Below are positions 39,853 through 50,059 of a stretch of 64,000 bases of DNA, in pieces. Location: NCBI RefSeq assembly GCF_025532145.1, contig NZ_ARXS01000009.1:91398-155397 (forward strand), given 5' to 3'. The position numbers and the translations under genes are program-made. Each line of letters starts with the position of its first letter. Positions within the stretch are counted from its first letter, which is position 1. Source of the DNA: Alloalcanivorax balearicus MACL04. Its GTDB lineage: Bacteria; Pseudomonadota; Gammaproteobacteria; Pseudomonadales; Alcanivoracaceae. The notes below the pieces were generated by a model, which did not search any database, was not told where the DNA came from, and was given only the letters and a program-made list of their open reading frames with translations.

Positions 39853-41115
39853 ATGGGATACCAAAAGATCGTGGTTCCGGCAGACGGTGACAAAATCACC
39901 GTTAATGCGGACCTATCCCTGAATGTCCCCAACCACCCGATTATTCCGTATATCGAAGGGGACGGCATCGGCGTTGATATCTCGCCGGTGATGATAAAAG
40001 TGGTTAACGCCGCGGTGGAAAAAGCCTATGGCGCCAAGCGTGGCATCACCTGGATGGAAATCTATGCCGGTGAAAAAGCCACCCGGGTTTACGGGCCGGA
40101 TGTATGGCTGCCCGAAGAAACCCTGGAGGCCATGCGGGAGTTCACCGTAGGTATCAAAGGACCGTTGACCACTCCGGTGGGCGGTGGGATCCGTTCTCTG
40201 AACGTGGCCCTGCGCCAGGAGCTTGACCTTTATACCTGTATGCGCCCGGTGCGATGGTTCGAAGGGGTACCCAGCCCGGTACGCCACCCCGAACTGACCG
40301 ACATGGTGATCTTCCGTGAAAACTCCGAAGACATCTATGCCGGCATCGAATGGGCCGCGGACGGTCCCGAAGCCACCAAACTGATCCGCTTCCTGCGCGA
40401 GGAAATGGGCGTTACCCAGATCCGTTTCCCGGAAGGTTGTGGTATCGGCATCAAGCCGGTGTCCCGCGAGGGCACCCAGCGTCTGGTCCGCAAGGCGATC
40501 CAGTACGCCATCGACAATGACAAGGATTCCGTCACCCTGGTGCACAAAGGCAACATCATGAAGTACACCGAGGGGGCCTTTAAGGATTGGGGCTACGAAT
40601 TGGCCCGGGACCGCTTCAACGCCGAGCTGCTTGACGGCGGCCCATGGATGGTGATGAAGAACCCGCGTACCGGGAAAGAGATCGTCATCAAGGATGTGAT
40701 CGCGGATGCCTTCCTGCAGCAGATCCTGATGCGTCCGGCGGAGTACAGCGTGATCGCCACGCTGAACCTGAACGGTGACTACATTTCCGACGCCCTGGCG
40801 GCGGAAGTGGGCGGTATCGGCATCGCGCCGGGCGCCAACATCGGTGGCTCCGTGGCGCTGTTCGAGGCCACTCACGGCACCGCGCCGAAATACGCTGGCC
40901 AGGACAAGGTGAACCCGGGTTCGCTGATCCTGTCCGCCGAGATGATGCTGCGCCACCTGGACTGGGAAGACGCCGCCGATCTGGTGATCAATGGCATGGA
41001 AGGGGCGATTGCCGCCAAGACCGTGACCTACGACTTCGAGCGTCTGATGCCCGATGCCACGCTGCTGAAGTGTTCCGAATTCGGCGATGCCGTAATCGAA
41101 CACATGGGGAACTGA
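39853..41115 (+). CDS. icd: Isocitrate dehydrogenase (NADP), Icd
   Basis: Converts isocitrate to 2-oxoglutarate in the TCA cycle. The 420-residue protein is of the short dimeric bacterial type. It contains [17 protein letters not shown], the phosphorylatable loop region [20 protein letters not shown] (in E. coli Ser-113 of this loop is switched off by AceK), the [11 protein letters not shown] segment and the signature [20 protein letters not shown], followed by [22 protein letters not shown] lies nine bases before the ATG. It stands at the branch with the glyoxylate shunt (glcB is in the same window). It is convergent with cspD. Confidence 0.98.
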   Translation: MGYQKIVVPADGDKITVNADLSLNVPNHPIIPYIEGDGIGVDISPVMIKVVNAAVEKAYGAKRGITWMEIYAGEKATRVYGPDVWLPEETLEAMREFTVGIKGPLTTPVGGGIRSLNVALRQELDLYTCMRPVRWFEGVPSPVRHPELTDMVIFRENSEDIYAGIEWAADGPEATKLIRFLREEMGVTQIRFPEGCGIGIKPVSREGTQRLVRKAIQYAIDNDKDSVTLVHKGNIMKYTEGAFKDWGYELARDRFNAELLDGGPWMVMKNPRTGKEIVIKDVIADAFLQQILMRPAEYSVIATLNLNGDYISDALAAEVGGIGIAPGANIGGSVALFEATHGTAPKYAGQDKVNPGSLILSAEMMLRHLDWEDAADLVINGMEGAIAAKTVTYDFERLMPDATLLKCSEFGDAVIEHMGN

Positions 41116-41132
41116 TTCCAGTCCCCTCCGGT

Positions 41133-41165
41133 GAAGCGCTCACTCAGGTGGAGAGGGCGCTTTTC
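41133..41165 (+). terminator. Likely terminator after icd
   Basis: AAGCGC (41133-41138) and GCGCTT (41157-41162) can pair across a long loop that includes a GAG/CTC extension, and the downstream arm is followed by TTCTC. It lies just after the icd stop codon and overlaps the end of cspD. The stem is short and the T-run weak. Confidence 0.35.
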
Positions 41166-41416
41166 TCCCGCTCCCGCCTCCGGCCCGTCCGGTGCCGGCG
41201 GGTGGTGGGAACCGCTCCCGGCTTCAGGTTCACCGCGTGGTAACCCTTGCTGGCCTCGAGCAGTTCGTATTCCACACTCTGTCCGGTGTATAAGGTTTTG
41301 TAACCTTTCTCCTGTATATAGGAGTAGTGCACGAACAGATCATCGCCACCTTCGTCCGGCCGAACGAAGCCATACCCTTTGGCATTGTTGAACCACTTTA
41401 CCGTTCCCGTTGCCAT
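41144..41416 (-). CDS. cspD: Cold-shock-domain protein, CspD-like, with basic C-terminal tail
   Basis: A 90-residue protein with a cold-shock domain in residues 1-66. RNP1 is KGYGFVRP (usually KGFGFI) and RNP2 is DLFVHYSYI, in the context MATGTVKWFNNAKGYGFV. CspD-like proteins bind single-stranded nucleic acids; in E. coli CspD is induced in stationary phase. After the domain is a tail of about 20 residues rich in arginine (TTRRHRTGRRREREKS), longer than the usual end and perhaps an extra RNA-binding segment. The gene is convergent with icd and divergent from clpS, the usual icd-cspD-clpS-clpA arrangement. Confidence 0.9.
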   Translation of the reverse strand: MATGTVKWFNNAKGYGFVRPDEGGDDLFVHYSYIQEKGYKTLYTGQSVEYELLEASKGYHAVNLKPGAVPTTRRHRTGRRREREKSALST

Positions 41417-41862
41417 GGTCGTCCCTCATGTTACCCCGGGGGTTTGTTCCGGGTGTCCCGCCGTGCCGGTGTTCTGTATGACAACCGGTCATCGCACGGT
41501 AACCTATGGCTGTACATTGTTTTTGTTATCCCCGCCCGGGCGGGGCCTGGATCACTGACGTCAATATCCAACATCAACGCCGCCGGCCATGGGACTTTGC
41601 TCTGGTTATCATAGCGGGCTGCTATGAAGACCTTGCCTTGGCCTCGGCATGATATGGATTGAGATGTGCCGAACGGGCCGGAAAGTCCCGGAACATCCGG
41701 CATTGTTGGATTCAGAGATCCCCTGGGTCGCGCTCTGCCCAACTTTTCATCATGGAAAACTGAGTGTCAAGCCCAATCGTTGGGATTGAAAAATAGCGGT
41801 TAATGCCCCAATTAGTGGATTGCCTGTCGGCGCCCGCGGGTATACAAACTTCAGAGAGACGC
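41417..41862. other. 446-base intergenic region between cspD and clpS
   Basis: No convincing gene is seen in either strand. It probably holds the cspD 5' leader (minus strand) and the clpS promoter (plus strand). Visible structures are a perfect 16-base palindrome of CCCCGCCC and GGGCGGGG at 41530-41545, and a small CCCAA/TTGGG hairpin at about 41774-41786 followed by an A-rich stretch. Cold-shock mRNAs often have long structured leaders; whether that applies here is inference. Confidence 0.5.
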
Positions 41863-42246
41863 ATGAAAAGGCAGCACAAGGTGTTTTTCACGGGTAACGA
41901 GCGGGGGGCGCAAATACGCCTGGGGCCGGATCAGCCGGCGGATCCCGATCGTCAGGGCGATCTGGCCGTGGAGGCGAGCAAACCACGGCTAAAGCGCCCG
42001 TCCATGTATAAAGTGATCATGCTCAACGACGATTACACACCGATGGACTTCGTCGTTGAGGTACTGGAAACCTTTTTTCGTATGGACCGCGAGCAGGCCA
42101 CGCGTGTCATGCTGACGGTCCATACCGAGGGCAAGGCGGTGTGCGGGGTGTTTCCCCGGGATATCGCCGAGACCAAGGCCGCGCAAGCGGTCGATTACGC
42201 CCGGGAACATCAGCATCCGCTGATGTGTCAGGTGGAGAAGGCCTGA
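41863..42246 (+). CDS. clpS: ATP-dependent Clp protease adaptor protein ClpS
   Basis: ClpS recognises N-degron substrates and delivers them to ClpAP. The 127-residue protein has the ClpS domain from [19 protein letters not shown] (with the conserved NDDYTPM), [20 protein letters not shown] and the hydrophobic-pocket [15 protein letters not shown]. An N-terminal extension of about 35 residues precedes it ([19 protein letters not shown]), somewhat longer than in E. coli. ATG 41863 has AGAGAGAC before it; earlier in-frame codons lie in non-conserved DNA. It is directly upstream of clpA. The N-degron transferases bpt and aat are also in this block. Confidence 0.96.
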   Translation: MKRQHKVFFTGNERGAQIRLGPDQPADPDRQGDLAVEASKPRLKRPSMYKVIMLNDDYTPMDFVVEVLETFFRMDREQATRVMLTVHTEGKAVCGVFPRDIAETKAAQAVDYAREHQHPLMCQVEKA

Positions 42247-42248
42247 TT

Positions 42249-42264
42249 CAGGCCCAAGGGCCTG
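42249..42264 (+). terminator. Short hairpin between clpS and clpA
   Basis: CAGGCCC and GGGCCTG flank an AA (effective loop at least four bases), followed by ATTTC, immediately after the clpS stop. A second CAGGCC copy follows. It may attenuate transcription into clpA or be a mRNA stability element; it is too weak to call a terminator firmly. Confidence 0.35.
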
Positions 42265-42315
42265 ATTTCAGGCCGGCAAGCCCGACACCAAGGGTGACGA
42301 GTAGTGAGGTAGCCT

Positions 42316-44589
42316 ATGCTCAGCAAAGAACTGGAACTTACCCTTAACGAGGCGTTCCATCACGCACGAAGCCACCGTCATGAGTTCATGACCGTGGAGC
42401 ATCTGCTGTTGGCACTGCTGGACAACGATGCCGCGTTGGAAGTGCTGCGCGCCTGCGGCGCGGATCTGGATGAGCTGCGCGAGGCCCTGACTCAGTTCAT
42501 TAGCGATGCCACGCCGCTGTTACCGGATGACGGTGACGATGAGCGTGATACACAACCGACGCTGGGGTTCCAGCGGGTGCTGCAACGCGCGGTGTTCAGC
42601 GTGCAGTCCTCGGGCAAGAAGGAAGTGACCGGCGCCAACGTGCTGGTGGCGATCTTCAACGAGCAGGAAAGCCAGGCGGTTTACCTGCTCAACAGCCAGG
42701 ATGTGCATCGCCTCGACGTGGTCAATTACATTTCCCACGGTGTCTCTCCGCAGCAGGAGGCGGATGATGCTCAGCAGCCGGATATCGAGGCCGGTGGTGG
42801 TCCCGAAGGGGGCGCTTCCGCCAACGCGCTGGAGGCTTATGCGTCCAATCTGAACGAGCTGGCACGGGCGGACCGGATCGACCCGCTGGTTGGACGAGCG
42901 TTTGAAATTGAACGGGCGGCGCAGATCCTGTGCCGGCGGCGCAAGAACAATCCGCTGCTGGTAGGCGAACCCGGGGTGGGCAAGACCGCCATCGCCGAGG
43001 GGCTGGCGCGCATGATCGTGGAAGGCCAGGTGCCCGAGCCGCTGCAGGATGCCGTGGTTTATTCCCTGGATCTGGGCGCTTTGCTGGCCGGTACCAAATA
43101 CCGCGGTGATTTCGAGAAGCGACTGAAAAGTTTGCTGGCGGAATTGCGCAAGCAGGACAACTCGATTCTGTTCATCGATGAGATCCACACCATCATCGGT
43201 GCGGGCGCGGCTTCCGGCGGTGTCATGGACGCTTCCAATCTGCTTAAACCGCTGCTCGCTTCCGGGGAATTGAAATGCATGGGCTCCACCACCTTCCAGG
43301 AGTACCGGACCATTTTTGAAAAAGACCGGGCGCTGTCCCGTCGCTTCCAGAAAGTGGATGTGGTGGAACCGTCGGTGGAGGACACCGTGGGTATTCTCAA
43401 GGGGCTCAAGAGCCGCTTCGAGAAACACCACGGCGTGAAGTACACCGACGCGGCACTGCGCTCGGCGGCGGAGTTGAGCGCGCGCTACATCAATGACCGC
43501 TTCCTGCCGGACAAGGCCATCGATGTGATTGACGAAGTGGGTGCCTGGCAGCGCCTGCGGCCGGAAAACGAGCGTCGTGAGATCATCGAACAGGACGACG
43601 TGGAAGTCATGGTGGCGAAAATCGCGCGGATTCCGCCAAAGCAGGTGTCCTCTTCCGACAAGGAAGTGCTGCGTAATCTGGAGCGGGACCTGAAGATGAC
43701 CGTGTTCGGTCAGGACGAGGCCATCGATGCCATCTCCGCGGCGATCAAGCTGTCCCGCGCCGGGCTGAAAGCGGACAACAAGCCGATCGGCTCGTTCATG
43801 TTCGCCGGTCCCACCGGGGTGGGTAAAACCGAGGTCAGCCGGCAACTGGCTCGCGCACTGGGCGTGGAGTTGGTGCGCTTCGACATGTCCGAGTACATGG
43901 AGCGGCATACCGTCAGCCGTCTGATCGGCGCGCCTCCGGGCTACGTCGGTTACGACCAGGGTGGCTTGCTCACCGAGGCGATCACCAAGACACCGCACTG
44001 CGTGTTGTTGATGGATGAGATCGAGAAGGCACACCCGGAAGTGTTCAACATTCTGTTGCAGGTGATGGACAACGCTTCATTGACCGACAATAACGGCCGC
44101 AAGGCGGACTTCCGCAATGTGATCCTGATCATGACCACCAATGCGGGCGCCGAGGTGTTGAACAAGCGCTCCATCGGCTTCACCGAGCAGGATCAGTCCA
44201 GCGACGGCATGGAAGTGTTGAAGAAAGCCTTCACGCCGGAGTTCCGCAACCGGCTGGACGCCATCATCCAGTTCAATCCGCTGGGTCGGGAAACCATTCT
44301 CGGCGTGGTGGACAAGTTCCTGGTGGAACTGCAGGCGCAGTTGGATGAGAAAGGCGTGGTGCTGGAGGTGGAGGCGGATGCCCGCACCTGGCTGGCCGAT
44401 CACGGCTATGACAAGGATATGGGCGCCCGTCCCATGGCCCGTCTGATCCAGGAGCAGATCAAGAAGCCGCTGGCGGAGAAGCTGCTGTTTGGAGAGCTGG
44501 CGGAGCAGGGTGGTCGCGCACGAGTTGTGGTTCGCGACGACAAGCTGCTGCTGACCGTGGACGCCTCCCAGGAGGAAGCCACCTGCTGA
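42316..44589 (+). CDS. clpA: ATP-dependent Clp protease ATP-binding subunit ClpA
   Basis: The unfoldase of the ClpAP protease. The 757-residue protein has the N-domain (residues 1-145, LNEAFHHARSHRHEFMTVEH) that binds ClpS, then two AAA+ modules: the first Walker A GEPGVGKT near residue 218 with Walker B ILFIDEIHTIIG, the second Walker A GPTGVGKT near residue 498 with VLLMDEIEKAHPEV. A ClpP-contact loop of the IGF type (KRSIGFTE) is present, showing it is ClpA and not ClpB; no coiled-coil middle domain is seen. It is followed by a strong bidirectional terminator. Confidence 0.98.
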   Translation: MLSKELELTLNEAFHHARSHRHEFMTVEHLLLALLDNDAALEVLRACGADLDELREALTQFISDATPLLPDDGDDERDTQPTLGFQRVLQRAVFSVQSSGKKEVTGANVLVAIFNEQESQAVYLLNSQDVHRLDVVNYISHGVSPQQEADDAQQPDIEAGGGPEGGASANALEAYASNLNELARADRIDPLVGRAFEIERAAQILCRRRKNNPLLVGEPGVGKTAIAEGLARMIVEGQVPEPLQDAVVYSLDLGALLAGTKYRGDFEKRLKSLLAELRKQDNSILFIDEIHTIIGAGAASGGVMDASNLLKPLLASGELKCMGSTTFQEYRTIFEKDRALSRRFQKVDVVEPSVEDTVGILKGLKSRFEKHHGVKYTDAALRSAAELSARYINDRFLPDKAIDVIDEVGAWQRLRPENERREIIEQDDVEVMVAKIARIPPKQVSSSDKEVLRNLERDLKMTVFGQDEAIDAISAAIKLSRAGLKADNKPIGSFMFAGPTGVGKTEVSRQLARALGVELVRFDMSEYMERHTVSRLIGAPPGYVGYDQGGLLTEAITKTPHCVLLMDEIEKAHPEVFNILLQVMDNASLTDNNGRKADFRNVILIMTTNAGAEVLNKRSIGFTEQDQSSDGMEVLKKAFTPEFRNRLDAIIQFNPLGRETILGVVDKFLVELQAQLDEKGVVLEVEADARTWLADHGYDKDMGARPMARLIQEQIKKPLAEKLLFGELAEQGGRARVVVRDDKLLLTVDASQEEATC

Positions 44590-44618
44590 AGATCGCGGCC
44601 ATGGATGGCTGGCTTAAC

Positions 44619-44646
44619 AAAAAAACCCGGCATGCCGGGTTTTTTT
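44619..44646. terminator. Bidirectional intrinsic terminator between clpA and infA
   Basis: A near-perfect palindrome: a run of seven A, then CCCGG, CATG, CCGGG and a run of seven T. As RNA of either strand it forms a stem followed by U residues, so it can end transcription of clpA (plus) and infA (minus). It lies 29 bases after the clpA stop. Confidence 0.92.
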
Positions 44647-44664
44647 ATATCAAGAAAACCGTGA

Positions 44665-44883
44665 TTACTTCATGCGGAAGGTGATACGCCCTTTGCTCAG
44701 ATCATAGGGGGACATTTCCACCTTGACGCGATCGCCGGTGAGGATCCGGATGTAGAATTTACGCATCTTGCCGGAGATATGGGCGGTGATTACATGCCCG
44801 TTATCCAGCTTCACACGAAACATGGTGTTGGGAAGGGTTTCAAGAACCACGCCTTCCAATTCAATTTGCTCTTCTTTCGCCAT
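44665..44883 (-). CDS. infA: Translation initiation factor IF-1
   Basis: IF-1 binds the ribosomal A site during initiation. The 72-residue product is exactly the family length and has the S1/OB-fold sequence: [20 protein letters not shown], the [18 protein letters not shown] strand and the end [18 protein letters not shown]. The gene is essential. It is convergent with clpA, and the bpt gene ends 75 bases before its start on the same strand. Confidence 0.98.
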   Translation of the reverse strand: MAKEEQIELEGVVLETLPNTMFRVKLDNGHVITAHISGKMRKFYIRILTGDRVKVEMSPYDLSKGRITFRMK

Positions 44884-44958
44884 TCAGCGCGTACCCTGAT
44901 GTCGTCGGCTACGGAGGGAGGCGCAATTGTGCCGGAATTGGACGCTTGCTGCAAAGGT

Positions 44959-45708
44959 TTAGGCGATGGGAGAGCGACGCCCCGGAGGAGTGGGGGGGTG
45001 AAACTCCTGCCACTCGTCGTTGATCAACAGTTCCAGCGGGCGGTACTGGCTCTTGTAGCTCATCTTGCGGCATTCGCTGATCCAGTAGCCCAGGTAGAGA
45101 TAGGGCAGGCCCAGACGGCGGCATTCCTCGATTTGCCAGAGCAGGGCATTGACGCCGAGGCCGCGCTCGGCGGCGGCCGGGTCGAAGAACGTGTAGACCG
45201 CCGACAGGCCGTCCTTGAGGGCGTCGGTGACCGCCACGGCAAGCAATTTTTTGGTGGCCGGATCACGGAAACAGTAGAAGCGGGTATCGGTCCAGGCGCA
45301 GGTCAGGAAGCTGGAAAACTGCTCCTCGGAAGGCGGATACATGTCGCCGTCGCCGTGGCGTTCGCGAATATACAGCGAGTAGAGCCGGTAGAATTCGCGG
45401 GTGTACCGGGAAGGCTCCTGTCGTACGATCAGATCGCTATTACGCTGCAGGATCCGTTTCTGCCGCCGGCGGGGCTGGAAATCCGCCACCCGCACCCGTG
45501 CCGGCAGACAGGCGTGGCAGGCCTCACAATGTGGCCGATACAGGTAGTCGCCACTGCGGCGGAAGCCGAGCAGGGACAACTCGCTGTACAGGGCCGCATT
45601 GAGGCGCACCTGAGGGTCCACGAACAGCGTGGCGGCCTGCTGGCCTTCCAGGTAGCTGCAGGGGTGGGCCGGCGTGCGGAAAAAGCGGAGTTCGGACAGA
45701 TCACTCAT
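44959..45708 (-). CDS. bpt: Aspartate/glutamate leucyltransferase Bpt (arginyltransferase family)
   Basis: Bpt-type transferases add leucine from Leu-tRNA to N-terminal Asp or Glu, creating N-degrons for ClpS-ClpAP; some relatives are named Ate. The 249-residue protein has the cysteine-rich N-terminal part (HPCSYLEG, RPHCEACHACLPARVRV) and the GNAT-like C-terminal part with AVYTFFDPAAAERGLGVNAL and the YLGYWISECRKMSYKSQY segment. The start is ATG 45708. It lies between infA and the acetoacetyl-CoA synthetase gene; the usual neighbour aat is displaced 2.3 kb away. Confidence 0.94.
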   Translation of the reverse strand: MSDLSELRFFRTPAHPCSYLEGQQAATLFVDPQVRLNAALYSELSLLGFRRSGDYLYRPHCEACHACLPARVRVADFQPRRRQKRILQRNSDLIVRQEPSRYTREFYRLYSLYIRERHGDGDMYPPSEEQFSSFLTCAWTDTRFYCFRDPATKKLLAVAVTDALKDGLSAVYTFFDPAAAERGLGVNALLWQIEECRRLGLPYLYLGYWISECRKMSYKSQYRPLELLINDEWQEFHPPTPPGRRSPIA

Positions 45709-45893
45709 GGGGCCAGTTTATCCAACAGGGGGCCACCAAGGCCAGCCGTCCGAGTGTGGCGGTGCTTTTACCGTGCGGACGGGTGGTCCGTGAATACTTG
45801 TACCTTTCGCCGCCCTCCGGAGTTGGATAGGCTTCCGAAGCCCGGTTTATGGCGGAATAACAATAAACGGCCTCGGCCTATACAGAGGCTGTG

Positions 45894-45921
45894 TTCAGGA
45901 GAGCTATTTCAGGAGAGCTAT
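45894..45921 (+). repeat. 14-base tandem duplication carrying two Shine-Dalgarno sites
   Basis: TTCAGGAGAGCTAT occurs twice in tandem (45894-45907, 45908-45921); the second copy ends inside the start codon of the acetoacetyl-CoA synthetase gene. Each copy contains AGGAG, so there are two ribosome-binding sites: one at a typical distance (about 4-5 bases) and one 14 bases further upstream. It is an exact direct duplication, probably from replication slippage. Confidence 0.85.
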
Positions 45922-47920
45922 GATGACAACAATCGATCCGGTGCCCCTGTGGCAACCCAGCGAGGAACGCATCCGCAACAGCCGCCTGCATCATTTTCAA
46001 GGCTGGCTGGAGCAGCGCACGGGCGAGCGTTTCAACGATTACGACGCCCTCTGGCGGTGGTCCGTGGACCATCTGGAAGCCTTTTGGGAAGCGATCTGGC
46101 AGTACTTCGAAGTGGCCGCCTCGGAGCCCTACAGCGAGGTGCTCGACAGCCATGAAATGCCCGGCGCCCAATGGTTCGAGGGCAGCCGGCTGAACCTGGT
46201 GGAGCAGATCTTCCGTTTTCACCATGACCAGCCCGATCGTCCGGCGATCCTCTCCCGTTCCGAGCTTCGCCCGTTGCAATCCCTGTCCTGGGGCGAGCTG
46301 CGCCGGCAGGTGGCGGCCCTGTCCGGCCAACTGCGCCAGCGTGGGGTCGGCCCCGGAGACCGGGTAGTGGCCTATTTGCCCAATGTGGCGGAAACGGTGG
46401 TGGCATTCTGCGCCTGCGCCAGTGTTGGCGCGATCTGGTCCAGCTGTTCCCCGGACATGGGCACCCGCAGCGTACTCGACCGCTTCCGTCAGATCGATCC
46501 GAAAGTGATCATCGCGGTGGACGGTTACCGCTATGGCGGCAAGGACTTTGACCGCCTGGAGGTGGTGCGCGGTTTGCGTGAGGCACTGCCGACGGTGGAA
46601 CAGGTGATCCTGTTGCCTTACCTCAACCCCGAGGCCCGTCTGGATGGGGCCGATCTCTGGCAGGACATGGTCGCCGGCGAGGCGCCAATGGCCTTTGAGC
46701 AGGTGCCGTTCGATCATCCGCTGTGGGTGGTGTATTCCTCGGGGACCACCGGCATGCCCAAGCCCATCGTGCACGGCCATGGCGGTACCTTGCTGGAGGG
46801 GCTGAAAGGTCACGCCCTGCATATGGACCTGGGACCGGAGGACCGCTTCATGTGGTTCACCACCACCGGCTGGATCATGTGGAATTCGCAGATCACTGGT
46901 CTGATGGTGGGCAGCACCATCTGTCTGTACGACGGCAATCCCGGCTATCCGGACCTGGGCACTCTGTGGCGTTTCGCCGAGGAAACCGAACTGACCTTCT
47001 TCGGCGCGGGCGCCGCCTATTTTCTCAACTGCAAGAAAGCGGAAATCGAGCCTGGCCAATGGCTGAGTCCCGGCAGGCTCAGATCGGTGGGTTCCACCGG
47101 TTCGCCGCTGCCGGAGGAAGGGTACCAGTGGATCATGGATCAACTGGGCGAGGTGATGATCGCCACCATCAGCGGGGGTACCGATGTGGCGGCGGCCTAT
47201 GTGGGCGGCTGTCCGATACTGCCGGTCTACGCCGGAGAGATGCAATGCCGGTATCTGGGCACGGCGACCTACGCCATGTCCGACGACGGCCGGATCCTGG
47301 AGGACGAAGTGGGAGAACTGGTGGTGACCAAGCCGATGCCGTCCATGCCGTTGTATTTCTGGAACGATGAAGAAGGGCTGCGCTACCACGACAGCTACTT
47401 CGACGTGTTCCCCGGCATCTGGCGCCACGGTGACTGGATTCGCATCACCCCGCGCGGCGGCGCGGTGATCTATGGCCGTTCCGACACCACCATCAATCGC
47501 CACGGGATCCGCATGGGCACCAGCGAGATCTATCGGGTGGTGGAAGAACTCCCGGAAGTGCTCGACAGCCTGGTGGTCGATCTGGAATACCTGGGACGGG
47601 AATCCTTCATGCCGTTGTTCGTGGTGCTGCGCGAAGGGCTGGTTCTCGACGACGATCTGAAAGGCCGGATCAAGGCAGCGATCCGCGACAACCTGTCCGC
47701 CCGGCACGTGCCCAACGACATCGTGCCGGCGCCGGAAGTACCGCGTACACTCACCGGCAAGAAAATGGAGCTGCCCATCAAGAAGCTGCTGTTGGGGCAC
47801 TCCCTGGACAAGGTGGCCAACCCGGATGCCATGGCCAATCCGGACAGCCTGGCGTTCTACATCGACTACGCCGAACGCCGTGACACCGCCAATGGGGCCG
47901 GGCAGGTGAAGACCGGCTGA
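45920..47920 (+). CDS. Acetoacetyl-CoA synthetase (acetoacetate-CoA ligase)
   Basis: Activates acetoacetate with CoA and ATP, feeding ketone bodies or polyhydroxybutyrate products into acetyl-CoA metabolism. The 666-residue protein is of the AACS length and has the adenylate-forming motif YSSGTTGMPKPIVHGHGG, MGTRSVLDRFRQIDPK, the GDWIRITPRGG signature, the ACS-type arginine region (IYGRSDTTINRHGIRMG) and the terminal KKMELPIKKL lysine segment. Two adjacent ATGs (45920 and 45923) are possible. It is a single plus-strand gene inserted between bpt and aat, both minus, and is followed by a REP-like repeat. The role fits the shunt genes of this window (inference). Confidence 0.92.
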   Translation: MMTTIDPVPLWQPSEERIRNSRLHHFQGWLEQRTGERFNDYDALWRWSVDHLEAFWEAIWQYFEVAASEPYSEVLDSHEMPGAQWFEGSRLNLVEQIFRFHHDQPDRPAILSRSELRPLQSLSWGELRRQVAALSGQLRQRGVGPGDRVVAYLPNVAETVVAFCACASVGAIWSSCSPDMGTRSVLDRFRQIDPKVIIAVDGYRYGGKDFDRLEVVRGLREALPTVEQVILLPYLNPEARLDGADLWQDMVAGEAPMAFEQVPFDHPLWVVYSSGTTGMPKPIVHGHGGTLLEGLKGHALHMDLGPEDRFMWFTTTGWIMWNSQITGLMVGSTICLYDGNPGYPDLGTLWRFAEETELTFFGAGAAYFLNCKKAEIEPGQWLSPGRLRSVGSTGSPLPEEGYQWIMDQLGEVMIATISGGTDVAAAYVGGCPILPVYAGEMQCRYLGTATYAMSDDGRILEDEVGELVVTKPMPSMPLYFWNDEEGLRYHDSYFDVFPGIWRHGDWIRITPRGGAVIYGRSDTTINRHGIRMGTSEIYRVVEELPEVLDSLVVDLEYLGRESFMPLFVVLREGLVLDDDLKGRIKAAIRDNLSARHVPNDIVPAPEVPRTLTGKKMELPIKKLLLGHSLDKVANPDAMANPDSLAFYIDYAERRDTANGAGQVKTG

Positions 47921-47939
47921 AGCTAGGGAAGTTTCCAGA

Positions 47940-48012
47940 CCTTCGCTGCCAAGGCAGCTTCCCACAGACCAAGCTACGAAGCCGCTGTGGGAAGCTGCCT
48001 TGGCAGCGAAGG
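47940..48012. repeat. REP-like inverted repeat, copy 5 (perfect 28-base arms)
   Basis: Arms 47940-47967 and 47985-48012 are exact reverse complements over 28 bases, with a 17-base loop. The core CTGTGGGAAGCTGCC belongs to the same family as the other copies but in the TTGGCAGCGAAGG subtype. It separates the convergent acetoacetyl-CoA synthetase and aat genes and could also act as a transcription boundary. Confidence 0.93.
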
Positions 48013-48019
48013 CCTGCTT

Positions 48020-48742
48020 TCATGGATCGCGATCCCGTTCAGCAAGCCCGTTCCAGGTCACAGGAACCGGCGGCCATGTGCGGGGCTCGGTGTCGGTGAT
48101 CAAGGTCCGCAACGCTGTCTGAAATTCCTGTCGCGGCATCAACACCGCGCCCAGCCGCATCAGGTGAGGATTCTCCACCTGGGCGTCCAGCAACTGGATG
48201 CCCAGCTCCGGCGCCAGCGTCCATAACGCCGCCAGCGCGCATTTGGAACCGTTATCGCGGCGAGAGAACATGGACTCGCCGAAGAACACACCGCCCAGAT
48301 GAATACCATAGATACCGCCGGCCAGACCCTGGTCGTCATGCACCGTCACGCAATGGGCATGGCCCAGATGGTGCAGGCGCAGATAGGCGTCGCGCATGTC
48401 GCGGGTGATCCAGGTGCCGTCCTGGCCGGCGCGGGGGGCCGCGCAAGCGTCGATGACTCCGGCGAAATCCCGGTCCAGGCGGATTTCCGGGTTCCAGCGG
48501 CGCAGGGTGCGCCGGGTGCGGCGGCTCAGATGCAGGTCTCCGGGGCGAAACACACAGCGCGGGGCCGGTGACCACCACAGGATCGGCTGGGTGTCGTCGT
48601 ACCAGGGGAAGATGCCTTGGCGATAAGCGCAAAGCAGTGTGGAGGGGGAGAGGTCGCCGCCGGCGGCGAGCAGCCCGTTGGGCTCCTCAAGGGCCTCTTC
48701 CACGACGGGAAAAGGCCCCCCGGCGGGCAACCAGGGGATCAT
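48020..48742 (-). CDS. aat: Leucyl/phenylalanyl-tRNA-protein transferase
   Basis: Aat adds Leu or Phe to N-terminal Arg or Lys of proteins, making them ClpS-ClpAP substrates. The 240-residue protein has GLLAAGGDLSPSTLLCAYRQ, the GIFPWYDDTQPILWWSPAPR signature, HCVTVHDDQGLAGGIYGIHL and GSKCALAALWTLAPELGIQL. The ATG is at 48742, six bases after the trxB stop, so trxB-aat form an operon. Together with bpt, clpS and clpA it makes the N-degron set, here split by the acetoacetyl-CoA synthetase gene. Confidence 0.96.
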   Translation of the reverse strand: MIPWLPAGGPFPVVEEALEEPNGLLAAGGDLSPSTLLCAYRQGIFPWYDDTQPILWWSPAPRCVFRPGDLHLSRRTRRTLRRWNPEIRLDRDFAGVIDACAAPRAGQDGTWITRDMRDAYLRLHHLGHAHCVTVHDDQGLAGGIYGIHLGGVFFGESMFSRRDNGSKCALAALWTLAPELGIQLLDAQVENPHLMRLGAVLMPRQEFQTALRTLITDTEPRTWPPVPVTWNGLAERDRDP

Positions 48743-48748
48743 GCGTGA

Positions 48749-50059
<1,311 letters not shown>

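Noticed and set aside
45878..47965. 695-codon open frame antisense to the acetoacetyl-CoA synthetase gene
   Set aside because: Shadow of the coding strand; no recognisable motif.
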